Assembly: GCF_006539185.1 (NCBI RefSeq)
Contig: NZ_BJMN01000015.1
Location: forward strand, 1-64,000
Reading direction: 5' to 3'
Length of the DNA: 64,000 nt
From: Streptomyces gardneri
GTDB taxonomy: Bacteria; Actinomycetota; Actinomycetes; Streptomycetales; Streptomycetaceae
The notes below the pieces were generated by a model. That model was given only the letters and a program-made list of their open reading frames with translations. It was not told the origin of the DNA and ran no database searches. Positions within the stretch are counted from its first letter, which is position 1. Every line of letters begins with the position of its first letter. Positions 16,975 to 25,497 of the stretch are shown piece by piece. The position numbers were made by a program, and so were the translations under genes.

Positions 16975-19152
16975 ATGGTAGGCAGCGCAGTCCACCCGTC
17001 TCGTCGAATGGGCGTTCACACAGTGGTCGGTGAGGATCATCCGGACAGCCGGTCCGTCCCCGAGGGGCTGGGGGACGCCGTGCTGGACGCGCTGTTCTCC
17101 CAGTCGCCCGTGGGCCTGCACGTGTACGACCAGGAACTGCGTCTGATGCGGGTGAACACGGCCGCTCGGCTGATACGGAAGTTCCCTATCGACCGGTTGC
17201 TCGGCCGTACGCTCCCGGAGCTCCTGCGATCCTTCGACATCACCGACCCCGCTGCCGTGGAACGGGCCGCCCACCGGGTGCTGGAGACCGGCGTGCCCGA
17301 GCTCGATCTGACCGTCCGTTTTCGCGACCGTCGTGTCCCCCCGGTCGAAACCGTCTCCTCGGTGTCCGTGTTCCGCCTGCAGCGGGCCGACGGCACGGTG
17401 CTGGGTCTGGCCGCCGCGCTCACCGACATCACCGCCCGGGTGCGGGCCGAGGCGGAGGTGCGCCTGCAGAACGAGGCGGCTGCCCGGATCGGAACAACGC
17501 TCGACATCTTCCGTACGGCGGCCGAGTTCTGCGAGGTCGTCTCCCCGGCCCTGGCCGACACCGTGACCGTCGACGTCTACGACGTCGTCCTGGGTGGCCG
17601 GGCTCCCACCGCGGACGCTCTCGACCGTGATCAGACGGTTCGACGCGTGGGGTACCGCTCGGTCGCCGGACCGGACGAGCAGGGAGTCCCCGCCGTCGGC
17701 GAGGTGGACGTGTACCCGCCCGGTACGCCCTACCGAACCGTCCTGGACACCCTGGCCCCCAAGCTGATCCGACGGCTGCGCCCGGACGGCGGCCACTGGC
17801 TCGATCCCCGGCGTCGGCGAGATGCCCGGATCCTGAGCTCGCGGGCTCATTCCATGCTGCTGGTTCCGATCCGAGCGCGGGGTGTGGTGCTCGGCCTGGC
17901 CTGCTTCTACCGCTGGCGCGATCCGGCCCCGTTCGACCGCCGGCACCTGAGGCTCGCGCAGCAGCTCACCACGCACGCGGGCCAGTGCCTGGACAACGCT
18001 CGCCTCTACGGGCGTGAGCGCTCCGCCGCCCGCATCCTGTCCGGCGGTTTCGCCTACGCGCAGGCGTCCGCGGTCACGGCCGTCGAACTGGCCCGCACCC
18101 ACCTGCCGGCCGGCACGGGCGGCGGCTGGTCCCACGCCATCGCCCTCTCCGGATCCAGGGTCGCCCTCGTGGCCGGGGACACCACTTCCGGGACGTCACG
18201 TCCAGCGGCGATGAGTGAGCTGCGCGCGGCGATCGAGGCACTGGCCGACCTCGACCTGCCGCCGGACGACATCCTCCAGCGCCTTCACGACCTCGCCAGT
18301 CGCCCGAGCACCCCGCTGGACCCAGCTGAACCCGGTGTCGGTGAGGGTACGCCCGCCACCTGCCTCTGCCTCGTCTACGATCCGGTCTCCCGCCTGTGCA
18401 CCGCGGCGAGCGCGGGACATCCGTCGCCGGTTCTGGTGCATCCGGGCGGAGCCGTCGAACTGCTCGACGTCGCGGCAGGGCCACCACTCGGGCAGGGCCT
18501 CGCGGAGTACGCGCTCACGAAACGCGTCCTGCCCGAAGGGAGCACCCTGCTGATCTGCAACACCGCCCTGCTGACCGCGGCCGGTGGCCGGGAGTCGATG
18601 CTGAGCCGGCTGACCGACCTGTTCGCAGAACCGCAGCCCTCTCTTCAGGCCGCGTGCGACAGCTGCGCCGACGCTCTCGCGCCCAAGCAGCCGTCTCGCG
18701 ACGCCTACCTGTTGCTGGCCCGCACCCGCACGTTGGACGACTCCCGGACGAAGGCGTGGACCTTTCCCAACAGCCCGGAGAGCGCCGGGCAGGCTCGTAG
18801 GAGTGCCGTGAACCAACTCGCGGAATGGGGACTGGCCCAGGACGTCATCGACGACACCGCCCTCGTCGTCAGCGAGCTGGTCACCAACTCCGTGCGCTAC
18901 GCGAAGGGGCCGATCCAGTTGCGCCTCATCCGCGACGGCACGCTCGTGTGCGAGGTCACCGACGACAGCAGCGCCAGTCCGCACCTGCGCCGCGCCCTGG
19001 AAACGGACGAGCACGGCCGGGGCCTGTTCATCACCGCCCACCTCACCCAGCGCTGGGGCGTGAGGCCCTCAGGCCGAGGCAAGACCCTCTGGGCGTCACG
19101 AACCCTCCCCACGCCTCCGGCCTTGGGTCGCGGCCCTGCCGCCGAGGAGTGA
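16975..19152 (+). CDS. PAS-GAF-SpoIIE-HATPase regulatory protein with degenerate phosphatase domain
   Basis: A soluble protein of about 725 residues. A PAS domain (about 35-150, SPVGLHVYDQELRLMRVNTAA) is followed by a GAF-like region (about 175-340, MLLVPIRARGVVLGLACFYR), a SpoIIE/PP2C-like domain (about 355-560) and a C-terminal anti-sigma-type HATPase (about 590-700, N-box DTALVVSELVTNSVRY and GRGLFIT). Streptomyces relatives dephosphorylate STAS anti-sigma antagonists. Here the metal-binding motifs are altered: family GDVMGHG-like is GDTTSGT, and YTDGLVE-like is CNTALLT. Phosphatase activity is therefore doubtful while the kinase-like ATPase looks intact. ATG 16975 follows GGGTGGGCG; ATG 17008 is an alternative. 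Confidence 0.85.
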   Translation: MVGSAVHPSRRMGVHTVVGEDHPDSRSVPEGLGDAVLDALFSQSPVGLHVYDQELRLMRVNTAARLIRKFPIDRLLGRTLPELLRSFDITDPAAVERAAHRVLETGVPELDLTVRFRDRRVPPVETVSSVSVFRLQRADGTVLGLAAALTDITARVRAEAEVRLQNEAAARIGTTLDIFRTAAEFCEVVSPALADTVTVDVYDVVLGGRAPTADALDRDQTVRRVGYRSVAGPDEQGVPAVGEVDVYPPGTPYRTVLDTLAPKLIRRLRPDGGHWLDPRRRRDARILSSRAHSMLLVPIRARGVVLGLACFYRWRDPAPFDRRHLRLAQQLTTHAGQCLDNARLYGRERSAARILSGGFAYAQASAVTAVELARTHLPAGTGGGWSHAIALSGSRVALVAGDTTSGTSRPAAMSELRAAIEALADLDLPPDDILQRLHDLASRPSTPLDPAEPGVGEGTPATCLCLVYDPVSRLCTAASAGHPSPVLVHPGGAVELLDVAAGPPLGQGLAEYALTKRVLPEGSTLLICNTALLTAAGGRESMLSRLTDLFAEPQPSLQAACDSCADALAPKQPSRDAYLLLARTRTLDDSRTKAWTFPNSPESAGQARRSAVNQLAEWGLAQDVIDDTALVVSELVTNSVRYAKGPIQLRLIRDGTLVCEVTDDSSASPHLRRALETDEHGRGLFITAHLTQRWGVRPSGRGKTLWASRTLPTPPALGRGPAAEE

Positions 19153-19404
19153 CCGTCGGGCCACGCGTGGCGCACCGCGTCGACCGGCCCGCGCTGCGCG
19201 CCGCGCGCTTGAAGTCGTCCGGCCGCGAAGGCGGCTGTGGCGGTGAGGACGGTGGCGGGTACGACGACGAGCGCGGCTGCGACGGTTGGATCCATGAGGG
19301 GATCATGCCGCGCGCAGGCCCCGCAGCATCGTGGGCGAAACGGGGTTCGACATCGCGGCCGGGCCGCCCCGGGTCGCTGGGGCCGGGGGCGGCAGGCGGT
19401 GAGA

Positions 19405-20522
19405 TCAGGTCAGGGCTTTGCGGACGGCGGCTTCGACCAGAGTGGCGGTGTTGGCATGGCCGGCGGCGTTGGGGTGTACGAGCGTGGCTCGGTTGCCCTC
19501 GGAGCACTTCAGGGTGAGCCGCACGGGGTCCTGACCGAGGGTGAGGTCGGTGGGCCAGTACGGGCCGGCCTGGCCGCAGACTCCCTCGACCCACTTCGTG
19601 GCGCGGGGCTGGCAGGCGTCGTAGCCGACGCTGGAGGCGGCGACGTCGACGTAGGTGTATCCGTAATCGACGAGGTCCGTGGCGTCATCGATGATCGCGT
19701 TGAGCTCGGTGTTCACCTCACCCAGCCAGGCGATGTACCCGTGGGTGGCCGAGAGTCGGGTCTCGGCGTCCTTGATGTCGGCCGCCAGCTCGGTGGTGTC
19801 CTGGCGGTCACACGTGGTGGCGTCCGACGGGACGATCGTGGGGTAGCCGACCGTGATGACCTTGGCGTTGGGCGCCTTCTCGTGCACGGCCTCCAGCATG
19901 GCGACGTACTCCCGGAAGACCCGCTGGAACTTGTCGCGGATCGACTCGGGGTCAAGGATGAAGTCGCCCCTATCGTAGGCGTCCCTGCAGGGGGTGGCGT
20001 CGTCCTCCTGGCCGGTGCCGAAGAGCAGGCAGGACGTGAGGATCTTACCGAAGGGCAGGCTGTTGCCGCCGACGCCGATCGTGACCACGTCGGTACTCGC
20101 GCTCAGCTGGGCGCGGTCGATTTTTTTGGGGGGGGCCACGGAGGGCCAGCCGTCCGCGGGGGGCTGCACCGGGCTGATGGGGGTCTGCCGGGCGGTGGCG
20201 ATCTCGGCGATGGTGGCGGCGCCGCAGCTGAAGTCGGTCAGCCTCACCGTGCGGCCCGCCGGCGGCTCGGCCGCGAGCTTGGTCTCGACGAGGTTCGGGT
20301 AGGCGCCCGTCGTGCGGTCGCATCCATCCCGGTCCGCGCTGCCGAGCTCCGGACGGGGTGCGCCGACGAACACGCCGGCCGTGTACGAGTCGCCGAGCGC
20401 CGCCCACTCCACCGGCTCCGGCGCCGCCGAAGCCGCGCCGCCCGGTACGGCGGCCGCGAGGGTCAGCGCGGTGAGCGGGTGAGCGCGACCCTGCGCGCGA
20501 AGGGTGTCTTGAGGTGGAACAC
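19405..20522 (-). pseudogene. Secreted SGNH/GDSL esterase, frameshifted in the signal peptide
   Basis: The long frame encodes an exported SGNH hydrolase: block I GDSYTAG (nucleophile Ser), block III GVGGNS, and a C-terminal HPNAAGH with the catalytic His. The best start is GTG 20522, behind GGAGG four bases upstream, giving MFHLKTPFARRVALTR. That frame stops at once, whereas one base later the main frame resumes with LTALTLAAAVPGGAASAA, the rest of a normal signal peptide. One base is missing at about 20476-20480. An ATG at 20574 in the main frame lies in IS debris and gives no signal sequence. If the indel is an assembly error the gene is functional. An unusual C8A7 run, in frame, lies at 20121-20135. 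Confidence 0.75.
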
Positions 20523-20570
20523 GTAGCCTCCTGAGAGCAGGAAACAAACCAAGGGGTCTATAACGCTCCG

Positions 20571-20762
20571 TCATTCACTCCACCGTGTCCGGAGCCATAT
20601 GTGGATCGCCGCGACCGTGACGGTGCCGTGGAAGACGTAGGCCCTCTTGTCGTAACGGGTGGCGACGGCCCGGGAGTTCTTGAGGCGGTTGATCGTCCGC
20701 TCGACCTCGTTGCGGCGTTTGTGGATCTCGCTGTCGAAGCCGGTGGGCCGGCCGCCCTTGCT
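20571..20762 (-). pseudogene. IS5-family transposase, C-terminal fragment
   Basis: The minus strand encodes the catalytic end of an IS5-family transposase: SKGGRPTGFDSEIH, RRNEVERTINRLK with the conserved Glu, [18 protein letters not shown] and AAIHIWLR. Everything N-terminal is missing; at about 20762 the frame runs into unrelated DNA. It abuts the SGNH gene upstream region. No inverted repeats were found around it. Confidence 0.72.
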
Positions 20763-20912
20763 GGGGACCAGTTCGCGTTCGTCCAGACACCCCAGCGCCC
20801 GGACATCTTCGTCTGGGAGCATGAGACCGCCAGCTGCCGGTGGGTGGCAGGAGACCTGATGGACTGGCTGTTCCGTTCACTCTCCGAGGGCGGCGACGAC
20901 TGGTACCGGTAG
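20763..20912 (+). pseudogene. C-terminal remnant of a SMI1/KNR4 (SUKH)-like protein
   Basis: The plus strand has an open frame ending in RPDIFVWEHETASCRW and DLMDWLFRSLSEGGDDWYR before the stop at 20912. Aromatic-rich ends of this kind close SUKH-superfamily proteins, often contact-dependent-toxin immunity proteins. The first ~100 residues are absent because IS DNA joins at about 20762. The family call is tentative. Confidence 0.4.
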
Positions 20913-20939
20913 GTCGTCAGTGTGCTCCCGGGATGCTGA

Positions 20940-20995
20940 CCGGACGGCTCTGCCGCTGTGGTGATGGTGCCGTGGAAGATGTAGGCACCGCCGAC
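20940..20995 (-). pseudogene. Second short IS5-type transposase scrap
   Basis: The minus strand reads GAYIFHGTITTAAE, closely matching the RAYVFHGTVTVAA segment of the fragment at 20571-20762. It is thus a second copy of the same transposase region, cut on both sides, showing two successive insertions or a rearrangement here. Confidence 0.5.
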
Positions 20996-21015
20996 CTCAC
21001 GTCGAGCGGGTCCGT

Positions 21016-21639
21016 TCAGCTGACCGCAAACGGCACAGGATCTAGTCCCAGCTTGCTCCGGCATGAGCCGACGGCCCGCGTGACCCAGGCGGTCACGGCG
21101 TCGCGATCTGCCGCGATCGCGTGAAGCTCACGCGTCTTCTCCTGGGCTTCGACCATCCACGGGGCCAGCGCGTCCTCTCGAAGGACTCGTTCGAAGTGAT
21201 CGCGGGCCGTGTCCGGGTCCCCAACCAGGGCGGCTGCGATCCCGGCGTCGAAGCTGTCCCAGAGGGATCCCCGCCGCACCGGCCTGGACGTCAGGTATCG
21301 GGCGACATCCGGCAGAGCCGGGAACCTCTCTCTCAGCGCGGTCACGTTCGCAGCCGCCTGCCGACTGAGTTCGAGTGCCAGCCGCGTGAACTGGTCCTCG
21401 GTGCGGAACAGCTCGGAGCCGACCCGGACTGCCTCCACGTGGAAGGCCAGGTGGTCCGCGTCGTGCCACAGCCACATCGCACCGACGTGCAGACCACTGC
21501 CGGCAATCCGCGACGGGGTGAACTCCACAACCCCGAGCCACCACCCGTGATCATCAATCCACAGCCGCGACCGCCCGCGCTGGGCCAGGCCGAGCGGCTT
21601 CAGGGACTCCCGTGCCGCCGAGGTGATGATCCGGAGCAC
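21016..21639 (-). CDS. Hypothetical protein, possibly 5'-truncated
   Basis: A soluble protein of about 207 residues with good coding character: SLKPLGLAQRGRSRLWIDDHGWWLGVVEF, GLHVGAMWLWHDADHLAFHVEA, then a helical second half with PDTARDHFERVLRED. The beta-rich first part loosely recalls DUF4304-type proteins, but no family is assigned. GTG 21639 is the first reasonable start. It has no Shine-Dalgarno and lies only 11 bp past a strong hairpin that terminates the upstream gene, so the natural 5' end may have been lost. It borders IS debris on its other side. Confidence 0.6.
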   Translation of the reverse strand: MLRIITSAARESLKPLGLAQRGRSRLWIDDHGWWLGVVEFTPSRIAGSGLHVGAMWLWHDADHLAFHVEAVRVGSELFRTEDQFTRLALELSRQAAANVTALRERFPALPDVARYLTSRPVRRGSLWDSFDAGIAAALVGDPDTARDHFERVLREDALAPWMVEAQEKTRELHAIAADRDAVTAWVTRAVGSCRSKLGLDPVPFAVS

Positions 21640-21649
21640 CGGACTGCGA

Positions 21650-21688
21650 GGGGCCGGCCGGATCAGGAGATCTGATCCGGCCGGCCCC
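21650..21688 (-). terminator. Strong hairpin terminator of the discoidin-domain hydrolase gene
   Basis: A perfect 17-bp stem (21650-21666 with 21672-21688) with a GAGAT loop, 28 bp after the stop of the leftward gene at 21716. It is among the strongest hairpins in the window. Confidence 0.8.
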
Positions 21689-21715
21689 GGCCCTGGGCAC
21701 CGCCCTCCGGTGCCG

Positions 21716-23788
21716 TCAGTCGCTGTAGACGCCGACCTCGTGGAGTGAGTAGCCCCACTGGGTGCCGCGCACCAGCCCCTGGATCCGTACGTAGCGTGCC
21801 GGGGTTCCGGCGAACCGTGCCGTGTCCAGACCGCCGTCACCGGCGGTCGTGGACCAGGCGGTCTGCCAGTTCGAGCCGTCGGTCGACAGGTCGATGCGGT
21901 ACGACTTTCCGTACGCCGCCTCCCAGTCGAGGGTGATGCGCTTGACCAGGTTGGCGGACCCGACGTCGATCTGCAGCCACTGGTTGTTGTTCCACTCGCT
22001 GGCCCAGCGGGTGCCCTTGTTGCCGTCCACGGCCCGGCCGGGTGCGAAGCTGACGAAGGGGTTCCACCATTCCGACGTGGACGCCCAGGCGGCCGCGCCC
22101 GAGGCGAGGTTCACCCCGGACTTGTGCTTCTCGGAGTTCCCCCAGGTGCGGAGGTAGGACTCGGCGCCCGCGAAGAGGTCGTCCACGACCTCTTGGCCGC
22201 CGACGATCCGGATGTCCTCGATCCAGTCCGGGACCATGCCGTAGTGCGCCGCGCCGTTGGTGTTGAAGTCCCAAGTGCGCTCGCCGGTGGTCTGCTTGTC
22301 GATCACCGAGCCGCCGTCCGTGCTGCGGAAGGGGTACTTCACCGGGTTCGAGGTGTCCCCGCCCCGTGGGCCCGGCCAGCCGCCGACACCGTTCATGTCG
22401 GTGCCGTAGCCGTAGCCGACCCCGTACTTCTCGCGCAGCGCGTCCGTGCGCTTGGCCTCCGCGCTGAACGCCTCGGAGCCGCTCATGTACTGGCCGATGA
22501 ACCCGCCGAGCTTGTAGAGCCGCTCGGTCCAGCCCAGGTCCATCCAGCTGTGCGAGGAGATGATGCCCGGGTACGACTCGGATTCGAGGATGTCGAAGGC
22601 CTGCCCTGCGGCCTTGACGCTCATGTGGTCGATCTCCAGCATCATCTTGCGTTTCATCATGCCGCGCACCGCGTACTCACCCAGGGCGGTCAGCCCGCGG
22701 GTGTTGCACTGTGCGCCCGAGGCGTACGTGGGGACTTCCTCCCCGGCCGGCAGCTGCTTCTCCGCCTCCGGCGCGACCGCGTTGCCGATGGGGTTGTCGT
22801 GTTGCGGCCCGCGACAGGTCTCGGTCTTCCAGTAGGTGCCGGTCGACAGGAACTGGCCCACGTTGATGGCCGTACCGAGGGCGCCGGAGTCGAAGCGAAC
22901 CCCGCACAGGGCGTTGTCGAACTTGTGGCACAGGAACATGCTGCGCACGCCCAGCTTGTGCAGCTCGTCCAGGCCGCGGTCGATGTCCGCCTGGGAGCAC
23001 TGCGCTACGTCCAGGATCTGCTTGCAGCCGAACGGCTCGGAGGTCTCGACGCCCAGGACGACGGCGAGCTTGCCCTGCTCGATGACCTCGCGGGCCTGCG
23101 CGCTGTCAGTGACGATGCGGAACCAGCCCTTGCCCGGGCCGCCGTACATCTTGTCAATGTAGGCCTGCATGTCGTACGTCTTCTGTGCCTCGAGACGTAT
23201 GGCGGTCATCTCGTCGCAGCCGCGGTCCTTGAAGAAGTAGACCGAGCAGATCACGCCGTTGGTGACCAGGTCGTTGACCAGCACCCGCTGGCCGCCGCGC
23301 CAGGCCCGCTCGATCCAGGCATAGTAGTTCTGCTGGTGGGTCAGCGAGTCGTGGGCGGGCCAGTCCTTGAACGTCGGCCACCCGTTGGGGTCATGCTTGC
23401 CGTCCCCGCCCTTGGTGATGAAGTCGAAGATGGCGAGCGTGCCGTCGGGGTAGTGCTCGGGGCAGTCCTTCAGCGCGTCGGCGACGCCCTGCTCCGAGAA
23501 CGGCTTGCCGCAGATCAGCCGGCCGCCGAAGCCCTCGTTGGACATGATGTGGTCGTGGGCGTCGACGAAGCCCCGTACGCGCCCCTGGGCGTCGGTGCCC
23601 TTGAAGGGCTCGCCCGTGACGTTGATCTGGGAGTCGGGTGCGGGTCGCGCGGCCGGGGTCCACCAGTCGGACTCGGCCGCGGAGCTGGGCATCGGGCTGA
23701 TGACCAGGGTCATCACGGCGAGCAGCAGTGACACCACCGTGAGGGATCTGAGTCTGCGGCTCGGAGGTCGCACCATGGCCATCACCAT
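21716..23788 (-). CDS. Secreted amidohydrolase/dipeptidase-like metalloenzyme with C-terminal discoidin (F5/8C) domain
   Basis: A 690-residue exported protein. The signal peptide has RRLRSLTVVSLLLAV and is cleaved near SSAAES at about 38. The catalytic part resembles TIM-barrel metal-dependent hydrolases of the membrane dipeptidase/amidohydrolase superfamily: VDAHDHIM near residue 75 gives two metal His, LEIDHMS and IISSHSWMDLG give later His, and GYGTDMNG gives a late Asp. Many Cys pairs suit an extracellular protein. Residues about 555-690 are an F5/8 type C carbohydrate-binding module (AVDGNKGTRWASEW, NQWLQIDVG, GYSLHEVGVYSD). The ATG at 23788 is placed 6 bp after AAGG; starts at 23791 or 23782 are possible. 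Substrate unknown. Confidence 0.8.
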   Translation of the reverse strand: MVMAMVRPPSRRLRSLTVVSLLLAVMTLVISPMPSSAAESDWWTPAARPAPDSQINVTGEPFKGTDAQGRVRGFVDAHDHIMSNEGFGGRLICGKPFSEQGVADALKDCPEHYPDGTLAIFDFITKGGDGKHDPNGWPTFKDWPAHDSLTHQQNYYAWIERAWRGGQRVLVNDLVTNGVICSVYFFKDRGCDEMTAIRLEAQKTYDMQAYIDKMYGGPGKGWFRIVTDSAQAREVIEQGKLAVVLGVETSEPFGCKQILDVAQCSQADIDRGLDELHKLGVRSMFLCHKFDNALCGVRFDSGALGTAINVGQFLSTGTYWKTETCRGPQHDNPIGNAVAPEAEKQLPAGEEVPTYASGAQCNTRGLTALGEYAVRGMMKRKMMLEIDHMSVKAAGQAFDILESESYPGIISSHSWMDLGWTERLYKLGGFIGQYMSGSEAFSAEAKRTDALREKYGVGYGYGTDMNGVGGWPGPRGGDTSNPVKYPFRSTDGGSVIDKQTTGERTWDFNTNGAAHYGMVPDWIEDIRIVGGQEVVDDLFAGAESYLRTWGNSEKHKSGVNLASGAAAWASTSEWWNPFVSFAPGRAVDGNKGTRWASEWNNNQWLQIDVGSANLVKRITLDWEAAYGKSYRIDLSTDGSNWQTAWSTTAGDGGLDTARFAGTPARYVRIQGLVRGTQWGYSLHEVGVYSD

Positions 23789-24129
23789 CACTCACCTTGG
23801 TTGACATGCTCATTGAGGTTACTGGCGAGTTGAGAGTCGCGACCGGCGACAGTGAAGTCAATAGTCCGGGACAACTGACCTGATGCTCCGCGCAAGTTCA
23901 CCACGCACCAAGCCCATGAGGTGCGGAAGGGCAAACGGTGGCCGGAGCGAGGTCAGACCCCGCATCACCCCGGTCGCGGCGGTGGCGGCGCGGGAAGAAG
24001 TTGAGGATTGTTCACTTTTCCATTGACAGGGTGGTCGCTGGGGTCCGAAAGTTCCGTGAGTAACACGCCCGGCAGCGCCTCCCCGCACCCGTGTCGGGGA
24101 TCCGCGCCCCCCGACCGAAGCGAGTCCGC
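23789..24129. promoter_or_regulatory. Divergent intergenic region between the discoidin-domain hydrolase and GH1 genes
   Basis: About 340 bp without a gene. TTGACA at 24023-24028 is a good -35 box towards GH1 but the hexamer 17 bp later is poor. CCGAAAGTTCCG at about 24045 is an imperfect inverted repeat near the GH1 start and could be an operator. On the other strand TTGACT (complement of 23855-23860) may serve the leftward gene. Confidence 0.3.
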
Positions 24130-25497
24130 ATGACAGCGCCCGTACCTGAGTTCCCGGCCGGCTTCCTCTGGGGAGTCTCCGCCTCCGCCTTCCAGATCGA
24201 GGGCTCGCCCACGGCCGACGGCCGGGGCCCCTCCTCCTGGGATGCCTTCACCAGGGAGCAGGGACGCATCAAGGACGGCTCGCACGCGGAGGTGGCCACC
24301 GACCACTACCGCCGCTACCGCGAGGACGTGGCGCTGATGAGTGAACTCGGCGTGGACGCCTACCGGTTCTCGGTCTCCTGGTCCCGCGTCCTGCCCGACG
24401 GGCACGGTCAGTTCAACCGCGCCGGGCTGGACTTCTACGACCGGCTCGTCGACGAGCTGTGCGCCGCGGGGATCGCCCCGGTGCCCACCCTCTTCCACTG
24501 GGACACCCCGCTCGCCCTGGAGGAGCGTGGAGGCTGGCTGGAGCGCGACACCGCAGAGCGGTTCGCCGCGTACGCCTCGGTGGTCGCGGAGCGCCTCGCC
24601 GACCGCATCCCGATGTGGATCACCATCAACGAGCCCGCCGAGGTCACCCTCCTCGGATACGGACTGGGCGAACACGCCCCCGGCAAGGAGCTCGTGTTCG
24701 ACGCCCTGCCCGCCGCCCACCACCAGCTCCTGGCTCACGGTCTTGGCGTACAGGCCCTTCGCGCGGCGGGTGCCCGCCAGATCGGCATAGCCGCCTCGCA
24801 CAGCCCCGTCTGGACCGCCGGCGACAGCGACGAGGACCGTGCCGCCGCCGAGTTGTACGACACGCTCACCAACCGCCTCTTCGCCGACCCGATCCTGACC
24901 GGCGCCTACCCGGACGGCCTGGATTCCCTCCTGCCCGGCCCGGTGGCGGAGGACCTCAAGACGATCTCGGCCCCGCTGGACTGGTACGGGGTCAACTACT
25001 ACAACCCGATGCTCGTCGGCGCGCCGACGCCGGCCGGCGCCTCCGCCTTCGGCGGAATCGAGATCCCCTCCGGACTCCCCTTCGCCATCCGGGAGATCGA
25101 GGGGTACGAACGCACCGACTTCGACTGGCCGGTGGTTCCGGACGGACTGCGCGAGCTGCTCGGCACGCTGCGCGAGCGCTATGGTGACCGGCTGCCGCCC
25201 CTGTACATCACCGAGAACGGCTGCTCGTACGGCGACGGGCCGGACTCCGGCACCGGCAGGGTCGAGGACGCGCGCCGGATCGCGTACCACGACGGCCACG
25301 TACGAGCGTTGCACCAGGCGATGGCCGAGGGGGCCGACGTACGCGGCTACTTCATCTGGTCGATCCTCGACAACTTCGAATGGGCGGAGGGTTACCGGCA
25401 GCGGTTCGGGCTCGTCCACGTCGACTACGAGACGCTGGCGCGGACGCCCAAGGAGTCCTACGCCTGGTACCGCGACCTGATCAAGAGCGGCAGATGA
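24130..25497 (+). CDS. GH1 beta-glucosidase
   Basis: A 455-residue cytoplasmic enzyme with the full GH1 TIM barrel. FLWGVSASAFQIEG is the family N-terminal signature; acid/base E168 is in TINEPAE and nucleophile E362 in YITENGC. SILDNFEWAEGY near the end supplies the aglycone-side Trp/Glu. There is no signal peptide, so it hydrolyses imported beta-glucosides such as cellobiose or short beta-glucan products. ATG 24130 is chosen because the family begins a few residues later. The stop overlaps the start of an MFS permease (ATGA), so uptake and cleavage are coupled. Confidence 0.93.
   Translation: MTAPVPEFPAGFLWGVSASAFQIEGSPTADGRGPSSWDAFTREQGRIKDGSHAEVATDHYRRYREDVALMSELGVDAYRFSVSWSRVLPDGHGQFNRAGLDFYDRLVDELCAAGIAPVPTLFHWDTPLALEERGGWLERDTAERFAAYASVVAERLADRIPMWITINEPAEVTLLGYGLGEHAPGKELVFDALPAAHHQLLAHGLGVQALRAAGARQIGIAASHSPVWTAGDSDEDRAAAELYDTLTNRLFADPILTGAYPDGLDSLLPGPVAEDLKTISAPLDWYGVNYYNPMLVGAPTPAGASAFGGIEIPSGLPFAIREIEGYERTDFDWPVVPDGLRELLGTLRERYGDRLPPLYITENGCSYGDGPDSGTGRVEDARRIAYHDGHVRALHQAMAEGADVRGYFIWSILDNFEWAEGYRQRFGLVHVDYETLARTPKESYAWYRDLIKSGR

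Noticed and set aside
20118..20137. C8A7 homopolymer as a phase-variation switch
   Set aside because: The run is in frame and within a gene already broken elsewhere; phase variation is not established for such genes, and a sequencing artefact is more likely.
23965..25419. A 484-codon minus-strand frame opposite GH1
   Set aside because: The plus strand has complete GH1 signatures and catalytic residues; the antisense frame shows no domain.
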